Positions 42,819 through 51,331 of a DNA stretch of 64,000 nucleotides are shown here, piece after piece. The DNA is from Coriobacteriales bacterium OH1046. GTDB lineage: Bacteria; Actinomycetota; Coriobacteriia; Coriobacteriales; Atopobiaceae. The stretch is from positions 62,001 to 126,000 of the forward strand of contig RQYE01000006.1 in the NCBI GenBank assembly GCA_004010535.1. Direction: 5' to 3'. Made by a program: the position numbers and the translations under genes. Below the pieces are notes generated by a model, which made no database searches, was not told the origin of the DNA, and worked only from the letters and a program-made list of their open reading frames with translations. Every line of letters starts with the position of its first letter. Positions within the stretch are counted from its first letter, which is position 1.

Positions 42819-42891
42819 CAGGGGGACAGGTCACTTGTCACGTTCGGTCACTTGTCACGTTCCGTGAACGCTGCCCCCGTCCCCTGTCCAC
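42819..42891. repeat. Dispersed repeat with hairpin, downstream of deoR-type gene
   Basis: Bases 42822-42842 are identical to 33847-33867. Here TCACTTGTCACGTTC-like units occur twice, and GGGGGACAGG near 42821 can pair with CCCCTGTCC near 42882. It may work as a terminator of the DeoR-type gene. Confidence 0.5.
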
Positions 42892-42908
42892 GCGCAGCTT
42901 CCACCCGC

Positions 42909-43667
42909 TCAGAGATCAACCGTGATGACCTCGCCTACGCCAGCTTGCCTGAACAGCGCAAGCTGCTCGCCAGGTGCCTCGGAATCGGTGATGAGCGTGT
43001 CGATCTGGTCGACGTCACCGTACCTGAAACTCGAGTCTTTTCCGAGCTTCGGGCTGTCCACCACAATGATGCGCTGCTCCGACTGCTCGAGCATGAGCGC
43101 ATTGACGCGCATCTCCTGGGCGACGATCGTCGTGAGGCCCCGCTGCACGGATATGCCCGAGCATCCCAAGATGCTCTTCGGGGCCTTGATCTGCGCGATG
43201 GTATCCAAGGTAAAGTCCCCCGTCATCGACCATTTGGGGACGCGGACCTCGCCTCCGGTGAGGATCACCGTGATATTCGATGGGATCGTCTTCCCGAGCA
43301 CCCGCCCGTTGTTGGTCACGATAGTCACGCCGTGGGCGCTTATGAAGTCGATCACCGCAAGGGCAGTGCTGCTCGTGTTGATGAAGACGGTATCGCCATC
43401 CTCGATGAGGCCGGCAGCGCGACGGGCTATCGACAGCTTCGCCTGCTCCCTCCTCGATCCGGAGGCATCCGCGTACGTCTCCGTGAGATGGGCCGTCCCG
43501 TAGCTGCGCAGCAGGATGCCCTGCTCCTGGAGGTAGTCGAGGTCGCGCCTGATCGTGAGCGGCGAGGTTCCGAAATGCTCTGCAAGATCCGCCACCGCCA
43601 CCTCATCGCCCTCCCTGAGGAGCTTGACGATCTCATCCCTCCGTTTATCGACGAAAGACTTCGCCAT
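42909..43667 (-). CDS. DeoR-family regulator (UlaR-like)
   Basis: The ATG at 43667 follows GGAGGGATTC. The 252-residue protein has an N-terminal DeoR HTH (RRDEIVKLLREGDEVAVADLAEHFGTSPLTIRRDLDYL) and a C-terminal sugar-phosphate sensing domain with DGDTVFINTSSTA and VTNN. DeoR proteins usually repress sugar operons until a phosphorylated sugar binds. It is divergent from the ascorbate-type PTS operon, so it probably controls that operon through the sites between them. Confidence 0.88.
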   Translation of the reverse strand: MAKSFVDKRRDEIVKLLREGDEVAVADLAEHFGTSPLTIRRDLDYLQEQGILLRSYGTAHLTETYADASGSRREQAKLSIARRAAGLIEDGDTVFINTSSTALAVIDFISAHGVTIVTNNGRVLGKTIPSNITVILTGGEVRVPKWSMTGDFTLDTIAQIKAPKSILGCSGISVQRGLTTIVAQEMRVNALMLEQSEQRIIVVDSPKLGKDSSFRYGDVDQIDTLITDSEAPGEQLALFRQAGVGEVITVDL

Positions 43668-43739
43668 GGCCGAATCCCTCCGTGACAGGCTGCGGCCCAA
43701 GGGGCCGACCAATGTATCATGCAATAGAGTATAGGCCCT

Positions 43740-43865
43740 GTTCGTTTGAATGAACGTTTTTATGGATGTTTTGTCCGTTAACCCGTTAAAAATGCACGTT
43801 TACCGAATGGATCAAATTGAATCTTTTAGGCTATTGTTTTGAATCTATAATGTTCACAACGTTCA
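43740..43865 (+). promoter_or_regulatory. Promoter and operator region of the ascorbate-type PTS operon
   Basis: A TATAAT -10 stands at 43846-43851 and lacks a good -35. GTTCA is repeated right after it (43852-43856 and 43861-43865), and an imperfect palindrome GTTCGTT..AATGAAC lies upstream at 43740-43755. Repeated GTTCA/TGAAC half-sites on both sides fit DeoR-type binding. Confidence 0.65.
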
Positions 43866-43938
43866 TAATTGGGCATGGGAGAGGCGGCAGGAGGGTTGCC
43901 TCGGTGCCCGACGAGGAAAAGGAAGGGAGGTGAACACA

Positions 43939-44403
43939 GTGCTGCTCAAGGAGATATACGATCTCAAGCACTATGCGTTCACGAAAGGCCCGTTCGACTG
44001 GAGAGAATCCATCCGCGCATGCTGCAAACCCCTCGAGGCCGATGGCACCTGCGACGAGCGCTACGCTGAGGAGATCATCGCCTGCGTCGAGAAGCATGGT
44101 CCCTACATCGTGATCATCCCCAACGTGGCCATGCCCCACTCCACCGAGGGCGCGGAGGGTGCGCACAAGACCGCCATCGGCTTCATGCACTGCGACACAC
44201 CGGTCAGCTTCGACGATGACGATCCCGAGAAGCAGGTCAAGACGTTCTTCACGCTCTGCTCGACCGACCCGGCGGCGCACCTCGCGAACATGCAGCGTCT
44301 CGTGGCGGTGCTCATGAACGATGAGGTCGTGGAACGGCTGAAGACCATCGAATCTCCCGAGGAGCTTCTCGAGATCGACCAGCTCGCTGGCGACAACGCC
44401 TAG
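43939..44403 (+). CDS. PTS ascorbate/fructose-type EIIA
   Basis: The GTG at 43939 has GGGAGG 8 bp upstream; another GTG 9 bp earlier overlaps that ribosome site. The 154-residue protein is an EIIA of the UlaC/fructose type: the phosphorylated histidine is His67 in NVAMPHSTEGA. It takes phosphate from HPr and passes it to the EIIB encoded at 46071. It is the first gene of the operon. Confidence 0.88.
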   Translation: MLLKEIYDLKHYAFTKGPFDWRESIRACCKPLEADGTCDERYAEEIIACVEKHGPYIVIIPNVAMPHSTEGAEGAHKTAIGFMHCDTPVSFDDDDPEKQVKTFFTLCSTDPAAHLANMQRLVAVLMNDEVVERLKTIESPEELLEIDQLAGDNA

Positions 44404-44456
44404 GAGCGACAAACGCACGCGAAACTCCTGATTCGCCATCATCGGAAAGGGATCAC

Positions 44457-45968
44457 ATGGAAATCCTTTACACCATCTGGCAGTGGTTTGCCAACAACAT
44501 CCTGACGCAACCCGCTTACTTCATCGGCCTCATCGTCGTCGTCGGCTATATCCTTCTCCAGAAGCCCTGGTACGATGTCCTCGCCGGCTTCGTGAAGGCC
44601 GTCATCGGCTACCAGATCCTGCTCGTCGGCTCCAGCGGCCTCGTCACCTCCTTCCGTCCGGTGCTTGTCGGCCTCGAGGAGCGCTTCAACCTCTCCGCCA
44701 TGGTCATCGACCCCTATTTCGGGCAGAATGCCGTTCAGGCGGGCATGGAGGATGCGGCAGGACCCGCCTTCATCGCGGGCCGCTCCTTCTCGTCCGTCAT
44801 GTTCCTGCTGCTCTTCGCCTTCATCTTGAACATCGTGCTCGTGGCGCTCAAGAAGTACACCAAGTGCCGCGCCCTGTTCACGACGGGCCACGTCCAGGTG
44901 CAGCAGGCCGCAACCGCCTTCTGGCTCATCCTCTTCTGCTTCCCGCAGCTCAACGACATCGCCGTCCTCGCCGTCATGACGGTGCTCCTGGGCCTTTACT
45001 GGGCCGTCGGCTCCAACCTCTGCATCGGTCCCACGCAGGACCTCACCGACGGTGCCGGCCTGACCATCGCCCACCAGCAGATGTTCGGCGTCTACACCGC
45101 GAGCAAGGCGTCCGAGTGGCTTGCCAGGCACTCCAAGAAGGCCTCCAAGCGCATCGATGAGATCGAGCTGCCCGGCTTCCTGAAGATCTTCAACGAGAAC
45201 CTCGTCGCCACGGCCATCCTCATGACCGCCTTCTTCGGCGTCATCCTCGTGATCCTCGGCCAGGACTTCCTCATCGCGAAGGAGTTCATGAGCGAGGGCC
45301 AGGACTTCTTCTTCTACATCCTCACCACCTCCTTCCGCTTCGCCGTGTACCTGTCGATCCTCCAGCTCGGCGTCCGCACCTTCGTCACCGAGCTCACCAA
45401 CTCCTTCCACGGCATCTCCAGCAAGGTGCTCAAGGGCTCCGTCCCCGGTGTCGACTGCGCCGTCACCTTCGGCTTCGGCTCCCCCAACGCCGTCACCATC
45501 GGCTTCCTCATGGGCGCAGCCGGGCAGTTTCTCGCCATCGCCCTGCTCCTCTTCCTCAAGAGCCCCGTCGTCGTCATCGCCGGCTTCGTGCCCCTGTTCT
45601 TCGACAACGCCACCATCGGCGTCTATGCCGATAACAAGGGCGGCCTCAGGGCCTGCCTGATCATGCCCTTCATCTCGGGCCTGCTCCAGGTCTTCGGCTC
45701 CGCCCTCATCGCCGGCTGGGTCAGCATGGCCGCTTACGGCGGGTACCTCGGCATGTGGGACTGGGCGGTCGTGTGGCCGATCATGACCGTGGTCATGAAG
45801 TACCTCAGCTACGCCGGCCTCGCCATCGTCGTCGTCGCCCTGCTCGCCATCCCGCAGCTCCAGTACCTCGCCCACAAGGACACCTACTTCCTCGAGGTCG
45901 AGGACTACCAGAAGTGCAAGGAGATCCGCCAGCAGGCCGCGCAGAAGGGCTCCAAGAGATCCGCATAA
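44457..45968 (+). CDS. PTS ascorbate-type EIIC (UlaA/SgaT-like)
   Basis: The 503-residue membrane protein has about eleven hydrophobic segments and the family hallmarks: an N-terminal QPAYFIGLIVVVGYILLQKPWYDVLAGF, then LVTSFRPVLVGL, and GSVPGVDCAVTFGFGSPNAVTIGF in the later half. UlaA-type EIIC imports L-ascorbate or a related acidic sugar together with the EIIA and EIIB proteins. GGAAAGGGATCAC precedes the ATG. Confidence 0.93.
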   Translation: MEILYTIWQWFANNILTQPAYFIGLIVVVGYILLQKPWYDVLAGFVKAVIGYQILLVGSSGLVTSFRPVLVGLEERFNLSAMVIDPYFGQNAVQAGMEDAAGPAFIAGRSFSSVMFLLLFAFILNIVLVALKKYTKCRALFTTGHVQVQQAATAFWLILFCFPQLNDIAVLAVMTVLLGLYWAVGSNLCIGPTQDLTDGAGLTIAHQQMFGVYTASKASEWLARHSKKASKRIDEIELPGFLKIFNENLVATAILMTAFFGVILVILGQDFLIAKEFMSEGQDFFFYILTTSFRFAVYLSILQLGVRTFVTELTNSFHGISSKVLKGSVPGVDCAVTFGFGSPNAVTIGFLMGAAGQFLAIALLLFLKSPVVVIAGFVPLFFDNATIGVYADNKGGLRACLIMPFISGLLQVFGSALIAGWVSMAAYGGYLGMWDWAVVWPIMTVVMKYLSYAGLAIVVVALLAIPQLQYLAHKDTYFLEVEDYQKCKEIRQQAAQKGSKRSA

Positions 45969-46070
45969 GACCGCAGTGAAAACCCGCATCACCGCACATA
46001 CCGTGAATCCGTTCCATCTACCAGCAGAACGTCGCCCACAAAGGGCGTAGAGAGAAAGAAGGAGACCGCT

Positions 46071-46379
46071 ATGAATGCAAAGATCCTCGTCGCCTGCGCA
46101 AACGGTGCCGGCACATCGCTGATGATGAAGATGACCGCCGAGCGCGTGACCAAGAAGCTCGGCATGGCCGTGGCCGACATCCACCACTGCGCGATCTCCG
46201 AGGCGGTCAGCTCGGCACGCCAGTACGACATCGTCTTCGCCCCGCTCAACTTCATCAACATGTACGACTCCGCCAAGGCCGCCGGCGTCAACGTCATCGG
46301 CCTGCGCAATGTCCTCTCCGATGCCGAGATGGAGCAGAAGCTCGTCGAGACCGGCGCTGCGGAGAAGTTCAAGGCCTAG
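46071..46379 (+). CDS. PTS ascorbate-type EIIB (UlaB-like)
   Basis: The 102-residue protein starts MNAKILVACANGAGTSLMMK; Cys9 in the P-loop-like CANGAGTS is the phosphorylated residue of this EIIB class. AAGGAGACCG precedes the ATG. It passes phosphate from EIIA to the sugar at the EIIC. A strong hairpin follows the gene. Confidence 0.92.
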   Translation: MNAKILVACANGAGTSLMMKMTAERVTKKLGMAVADIHHCAISEAVSSARQYDIVFAPLNFINMYDSAKAAGVNVIGLRNVLSDAEMEQKLVETGAAEKFKA

Positions 46380-46391
46380 CGGATACGAACG

Positions 46392-46419
46392 GGTGCCGTC
46401 CGCCAAGGCGGGCGGCACC
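46392..46419 (+). repeat. Intercistronic hairpin after EIIB
   Basis: GGTGCCG and CGGCACC arms, extended inside by CCGCC/GGCGG, form a strong stem between the EIIB and propeller-like genes. No T-run follows, so it more likely protects the upstream PTS mRNA than ends transcription fully. Confidence 0.6.
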
Positions 46420-46448
46420 GCCTGCGCACAACCATGCATTGGAGGGTC

Positions 46449-47504
46449 ATGAAATACGTGAAGAAAGTCCTCGCGGACATGCCGAAGTGCTATGCCCTCT
46501 GCATGTTCGACGGCGCAGATGCGAAAGGCTTCGTCGCCGGAACCGAGAAGGACGGTCCGATCCGCCGCTTCGCCTTGGATGGCACCCCCTTGGACACCGT
46601 CGCCGAAGGGCCGGGCGGCGTCATGACCGTCACGCAGGTCCCCGGCCGTGGAGACCAGCTGCTTGCCACCTACAAGTTCTTCTCGCCCAATTACGGCGGC
46701 GATGACGCGAAGATCGTCTCCTACACCCGCCGGGAAGACGGGACGTGGAGCGAATCCGTGCTCTGCGACCTGCCCTACGTCCACCGCTTCGGCATCCTCA
46801 AAGGCGCCGACGGCCAGCTTTGGCTCATCGCCTGCACCATCAAGGGCGCCTGCCGCAAGGTCAAGGAGGATTGGACCACCCCCGGCGCGGTCTACGTTGC
46901 GCGCCTCGACGGCGCGCTCGAGGAATACGACGGTGCGCACCAGCTCGAGCTCACCGAGCTCGCGGGCTGCCAGCTCCAGAACCACGGCTTCTGGATCGCC
47001 CCCGATAAGGGCTTCGCCCTCATCTCCACGGCAGCGGGCGTCTTCCGCTGCACGCCGCCCGCATCCGTCGGCGGCGCATGGGATATGAGCTGCCTGATCG
47101 TCCAGCCCACGAGCGATATCGCGATGGTCGACTTCGATGGCGACGGGCTCGACGAGATCCTCACCTTCTCGGCATTCCACGGCAACGTCCTCTCCATCTG
47201 GCACCGGACCGAGGTCGAGGATACCTACCAGAAGGTGTGGACCGATGAGGAGAGCCGCGAGTTCTTGCATGCCATCTGGAGCGGCACGTTCGCGGGCCAG
47301 CAGTGCGCGGTGATCGGCAACCGCAAGGGCGGCCGCGACCTGCTGCGCATCTGGTTCGCCGACGGCGACTACCGGATCGAGACCATAGACCACGACTTCG
47401 GCCCTGCGAACTGCTGCGCGTTCGAGGATGGGGGCGCGTTCCGCATCGTCGCGGCCAACCGCGAGACCGACCAGCTCGCCCTCTACGAGGTCATCGAGGG
47501 CTAG
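46449..47504 (+). CDS. Propeller-like cytoplasmic protein in the ascorbate-type PTS operon
   Basis: The ATG at 46449 has TTGGAGGGTC upstream. The 351-residue product has no signal peptide. It consists of repeated beta segments with aspartate-rich loops, including VDFDGDGLDEILTF, which matches the FG-GAP/VCBS-type repeat of beta-propellers and may bind calcium. I do not know a defined function. Its place between EIIB and a UlaG-like lactonase suggests a role in processing or sensing the imported sugar acid, possibly as a lactonase-like or isomerase propeller. Confidence 0.75.
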   Translation: MKYVKKVLADMPKCYALCMFDGADAKGFVAGTEKDGPIRRFALDGTPLDTVAEGPGGVMTVTQVPGRGDQLLATYKFFSPNYGGDDAKIVSYTRREDGTWSESVLCDLPYVHRFGILKGADGQLWLIACTIKGACRKVKEDWTTPGAVYVARLDGALEEYDGAHQLELTELAGCQLQNHGFWIAPDKGFALISTAAGVFRCTPPASVGGAWDMSCLIVQPTSDIAMVDFDGDGLDEILTFSAFHGNVLSIWHRTEVEDTYQKVWTDEESREFLHAIWSGTFAGQQCAVIGNRKGGRDLLRIWFADGDYRIETIDHDFGPANCCAFEDGGAFRIVAANRETDQLALYEVIEG

Positions 47505-47560
47505 CGCGTCACGAACACAGCTCAACAGGATCGAGCACTATATTTCTAAGGAGGAGAAGG

Positions 47561-48679
47561 ATGTCTGCAATAGATGAGGTCACCAGGGAGAAGTGGATCA
47601 TGTCCACCTTCCCCGAATGGGGCACGTGGCTCAACGAGGATATCGAGAACTGCGTCGTCCCCGAGGGCAATGTCAAGATGTGGTGGCTCGGCTGCACCGG
47701 CATGTGGATCAAGACACCCGGCGACGCCAACATCACCATCGACCTATGGACCGGCAACGGCAAGCGCAGCCATGGCAACGGCAAGATGGCGGTGGGACAC
47801 CAGATGGCCAACATGGCCGGCTGCCGTGCCATGCAGCCCAACCTGCGCAACGTCCCCTATGTCTTCGATCCCTTCGGCTTCAAGCACGTGGACGCCGTAC
47901 TCGCCACCCACTACCATCAGGACCACATGTCCAAGGAATGGGCGGCCCATGTCATCCAATCCGGCATGACCACCACCGACGAGAACGGCACCGAGATCCC
48001 CGTTCCCTTCATCGGTCCGGAGAAATCCGCCGACTTCTGGCGCACGTGGGGCGTTCCCGAAGATCGCATCAGGGTCGTCAAACCCGGCGACAAGTTCAAG
48101 ATCAAGGACCTGGAGATCGTCTGCATGGATTCCTTCGATCGCACCTGCATCACCACGACCGACTCCACCGGTCCCGACCGGGAGGACCTGTGGGGCAAGT
48201 GCCCGATGGACATGGACGAGAAGGCCGTCAACTACCTGCTCGTCACGCCGGGTGGCAACATCTACCACAGCGGCGATTCGCACTACTCCATTTACTTTGC
48301 CAAGCACGGCAAGGACATCATGAAGGAGTACGGCGGCGTGGACGTGGCCTTCGGTTCCTACGGCTGCAACCCGCTCGGCATGCAGGACAAGATGGAGGCT
48401 TCCGACATCCTGCGCATGGCCGAGGCCCTGCAGGCCAAGGTCGTCATCCCCATCCACTGGGATGTCTGGACCAACTTCGCCGCCGATCTGCGCGAGATCG
48501 AGGTCCTCTACGAGATGCGCAAGGATCGCCTCGCGTACACCTTCAAGCCGTACTATTGGAAGGTCGGTGGCGAGTACACCTACCCGCTGGACAAGGACAA
48601 GAAGGAGTACATGTACGACCGCGGCTTCCACGACTGCTTCGACCACGAGCCCAACGTCCCGTTCCGCTCGGTCCTCTAG
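47561..48679 (+). CDS. ulaG: UlaG-like L-ascorbate-6-phosphate lactonase (metallo-beta-lactamase fold)
   Basis: The start has an excellent AAGGAGGAGAAGG. The 372-residue enzyme has the metal-binding HYHQDH at 117-122, further ligands in YHSGDSHYS and IPIHWD, and the overall length of UlaG. UlaG opens the lactone ring of L-ascorbate-6-phosphate in the cytoplasm after PTS uptake. The other utilisation enzymes (UlaD, UlaE, UlaF) are not next to it, so either they lie elsewhere or the substrate differs from ascorbate. Confidence 0.88.
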   Translation: MSAIDEVTREKWIMSTFPEWGTWLNEDIENCVVPEGNVKMWWLGCTGMWIKTPGDANITIDLWTGNGKRSHGNGKMAVGHQMANMAGCRAMQPNLRNVPYVFDPFGFKHVDAVLATHYHQDHMSKEWAAHVIQSGMTTTDENGTEIPVPFIGPEKSADFWRTWGVPEDRIRVVKPGDKFKIKDLEIVCMDSFDRTCITTTDSTGPDREDLWGKCPMDMDEKAVNYLLVTPGGNIYHSGDSHYSIYFAKHGKDIMKEYGGVDVAFGSYGCNPLGMQDKMEASDILRMAEALQAKVVIPIHWDVWTNFAADLREIEVLYEMRKDRLAYTFKPYYWKVGGEYTYPLDKDKKEYMYDRGFHDCFDHEPNVPFRSVL

Positions 48680-48711
48680 GGATCGGCCCCGGCTTCTTCG
48701 GAAGCATCGTG

Positions 48712-48750
48712 ACCGGCCATGGCATGCAACGCGCCATGGCCGGTTCTTTT
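48712..48750 (+). terminator. Rho-independent terminator of the ascorbate-type PTS operon
   Basis: Perfect 12-bp arms ACCGGCCATGGC and GCCATGGCCGGT (48712-48744) enclose 9 nt and are followed by TCTTTT. It lies 30 bp after the lactonase stop. Confidence 0.93.
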
Positions 48751-49190
48751 CAAGGCTTCGGTAATGCCGCACACGGCGGCTACAGACGTTCGGCACGTCG
48801 CTCCCTCGCCCTCGTACTGTCCCCAGCGCAGTGCCGGACAAACACAACGACCAAAAGGTGCGTCGCAGGAAAGCGGCATAAAAGCGGCCCCGAACGAGAG
48901 CTCCGTGGACACGTGCTCGTTCAGAGTTCTCCGATGGATTGCATAACGCCCGATAAGGCCATGCACCGTTCCAAGTCGATTCCGAGACCCCGGAAGTCCC
49001 AAAATGGCCCGCTTGCCTCCTCGTGTCGGCGGCGGGAGAGTTCGCCGCTCGCGGATAGGTCCGAGCGGCTCTCTGTACCTATGAACAAATGTCCCGCGAA
49101 ACCTGTGAGGCCCTACCGACCGCGAGGGAGCAGGGGAAGACTCCGGGAACAGCCCATATACCTATATGAGCTTGAAGTACTTTGTGGGCA
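48751..49190. other. Gene-free stretch between PTS terminator and ATPase remnant
   Basis: I see no gene, RNA or clear repeat in these 440 bp. Open frames are short and lack ribosome sites. It may be decayed sequence linked to the neighbouring ATPase remnant. Confidence 0.5.
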
Positions 49191-49603
49191 CTACCAAATG
49201 CTCAAGCTGTTCGGATTGAGCAGAAAGTCATAAACGCCCATGGTGGTGATACCTGCATAATCTTGTGATGGTTTGATCACGTCACGAACGAGCACGATCT
49301 TCTTGAAACTATCATCGATTCTCAAAAGAGAGGCCTTTTCCTGCTCGTTTTCTGCACATCCGGAATCTGGAAGGCAGACTGGATGTAGTAACTCCTGCTT
49401 CCCAAGTTGGCCACGAAATCGACTTCGAGCTGTGAGCGGGTTTCTGCTCCATTCCTCCTCTCGCGTTTTTCGGCCACGCCTACATCGACTCTAAACCCCC
49501 GTATCCTAAGCTCGTCGTAGACGATGTTTTCCATGATGTGGGTCTCCTCGACTTGACGGAATCCGATGCGCGCGCTTCTAAGCTCCACATCTTCGAAATT
49601 CAT
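49191..49603 (-). pseudogene. C-terminal remnant of an AAA/DUF4143-type ATPase gene
   Basis: The first part (to 49322) reads MENIVYDELRIRGFRVDVGVAEKR and QLEVDFVANLGSRSYYIQSAFQIPD, the C-terminal nuclease-like end of DUF4143 ATPases. After a frameshift the next frame continues with EKASLLRIDDSFKKIVLV and GVYDFLLNPNSLSIW, which is the expected family ending. The N-terminal ATPase part is missing. This is a second decayed copy of the same family found at 41.5-42.7 kb. Confidence 0.8.
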
Positions 49604-50167
49604 GTTGTGTAGAGTCTAGAGCAGCCTGCCCCCATGAGCTTCCCCACCACAGTCTTGCGGTGCAGGAGGACGGATGCTCCTGCCTGCGTAGAAGTACAGT
49701 AGAGCTGCGCAGGCCTCGCAAGATCTGTTCCTACCAGCCCTCCTGAAAGCCTTGTCGATATCCCTTAAAGAGCCACTTGAGCCTCTCCGTTCAAGGGAGA
49801 TTGCCCCCTAAGGTACTTGACCCCGCACTGTAGGACAGCGTCCCGAGCACTTGAAAAGGTCTTATCCGACCAATTTCCGAGAAGTTGAAATTATAGTTTC
49901 GGCTGACCGTACATAAGAATATTAAAAAGAGTTTTTTAGCAAATAATCTCATCCATTAACGGCATGAAAAATACCATTCATCGGCCACTATCTGATGCTA
50001 TGCAAGGATTCTATAGAAATAAAACTAATATTTCAGTAGAAAGCGCTCTCTTGGAAAACCGTCTCCCAGCGAGGCCGACTCAGCGGCAGAAATGAAATCA
50101 GACCCCGGGAGAGGGGGAAGTTGAGGGCACGTCATCTCGGCAGTTCTCTAAGAGGAAGGGGTACAGC
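49604..50167 (+). promoter_or_regulatory. Leader and promoter of the ABC transporter operon (shared regulatory set 1)
   Basis: No gene is seen. This AT-richer region has a palindrome AATTTC-N9-GAAATT at 49872-49892, and a conserved block from ATCGGCCA (near 49980) to a TAATAT -10 at 50026-50031. A conserved box GGGCACGTCATCTCG (50126-50140) sits just upstream of the ribosome site. The same three elements in the same order precede the transporter gene at 58719. Confidence 0.75.
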
Positions 50168-51241
50168 ATGTTTAACAAGACCGACTGTAACAGAACCGAG
50201 CAGGGGATTACCCGGCGAGGCGCGATTGCCGCAATTGCCAGCCTTTCCGCCAGCGCACTGCTTGCAGGCTGTTCAGGGGAAAGAACCGAGCGCACCGACA
50301 GCACTGCGAACACGGGCGACACGCCCACAACGACGAGCAGCAAGATCAAGAAGAACCCGTACACCGAGGACATCAAGATCGCCTATGTCGCTCACGACCT
50401 GAGCACCCCCAACAACCAGGCATGGCTTGAGGGTATCGAGCGCGAGTGCGCATCATGGTCCAATATCGTCATCCAATCCTTCAACGGCGAGAGCTCCGCA
50501 GAGACCCAGACGCAGGTCATGGCTGATGTCATCAACCAAGAGTACGACGCCATCCTCCTGCAGTGCTCCGACGGCACGGCACTCGCTCCGTCCGTCCAGC
50601 AGGCGGAGGAGGCGGGCATCCCCGTCATCACGATCAACCTCGATGCGGCGACTGTCCATAGCGCCCTCGTCATGGCGGTAGATTACGACGCAGGCAGAAT
50701 GGCTGCCGATAAGATCGCCGATCAGATCGGCAAGGAGGGTAAGGTAGCCATCATCCAAGGCGTGCCCGGCCTCACGAGGACCGATAATCTCGAGCGTGGC
50801 TTTCGCGAGACCATCGCCAACTACCCCGGGATCGAGATCGTCGATGCGCAGTCCGCAGCCTTCGAGAAGGAACAGGCCATCACGGTCATGAACAGCTTCC
50901 TTCAGAACTACCCCGATCTCAAGGCCGTCTTCGCCATCAACGACGCCATGGCCGAAGGCGCTGCACTGGCAGCGCAATCAGCCGACAAAAAGGGACAGAT
51001 CGTCATCTGGGGTGCCGATGGCGAGAAAGACGCCCTCGCGATGATCGAGAGCGGGGATATGGCCGGCACCATCTACACCAACAGCTGGGACGAGGGCTCC
51101 ACCGCCGCAAAGATCGCACTGCTCATGATCGGCTCCGAGTACAGCTACACCGTTCTCTCCGAGACCCCCCAAGTCATCATGGAACCGATCGTCGTCACTG
51201 CTGACAACGTGGGTTCCATCCCTGAAGAGGACCGTTGGTAA
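50168..51241 (+). CDS. Sugar ABC transporter substrate-binding lipoprotein (RbsB-like)
   Basis: The 357-residue protein has a signal peptide with a TRRG pair and the lipobox LLAGC (Cys35), a Ser/Thr-rich linker, and then the periplasmic-binding type 1 fold: KIAYVAHDLSTPNNQAWLEGIE, DAILLQCSDGTALAPSVQQAEEAGIPVITINLD, GKVAIIQGVPGLTRTDNLERGF and AVFAINDAMAEGA. It catches a sugar-like ligand outside the membrane. It is the first gene of the ABC operon and is followed by a very strong hairpin. Confidence 0.93.
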   Translation: MFNKTDCNRTEQGITRRGAIAAIASLSASALLAGCSGERTERTDSTANTGDTPTTTSSKIKKNPYTEDIKIAYVAHDLSTPNNQAWLEGIERECASWSNIVIQSFNGESSAETQTQVMADVINQEYDAILLQCSDGTALAPSVQQAEEAGIPVITINLDAATVHSALVMAVDYDAGRMAADKIADQIGKEGKVAIIQGVPGLTRTDNLERGFRETIANYPGIEIVDAQSAAFEKEQAITVMNSFLQNYPDLKAVFAINDAMAEGAALAAQSADKKGQIVIWGADGEKDALAMIESGDMAGTIYTNSWDEGSTAAKIALLMIGSEYSYTVLSETPQVIMEPIVVTADNVGSIPEEDRW

Positions 51242-51259
51242 CCAGGTAGCGGCTTCTCC

Positions 51260-51294
51260 ATGGGCCGGGCCCGTGCGGCACGGGCCCGGCCCAT
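51260..51294 (+). repeat. Perfect 16-bp hairpin between binding protein and permease genes
   Basis: ATGGGCCGGGCCCGTG and CACGGGCCCGGCCCAT enclose a 3-nt loop. No T-run follows. Such stems after a binding-protein gene typically protect its mRNA so that more binding protein than permease is made. Confidence 0.8.
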
Positions 51295-51331
51295 ATGGGT
51301 TCACTGCCACTGAGTAGATGTGGATAACAGC

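Noticed and set aside
44439-47525. 1028-codon open frame antisense to the ascorbate-type PTS operon
   Set aside because: It runs through three well-supported PTS and propeller genes and is composed of Asp/Glu/Val/Gly-rich shadow sequence.
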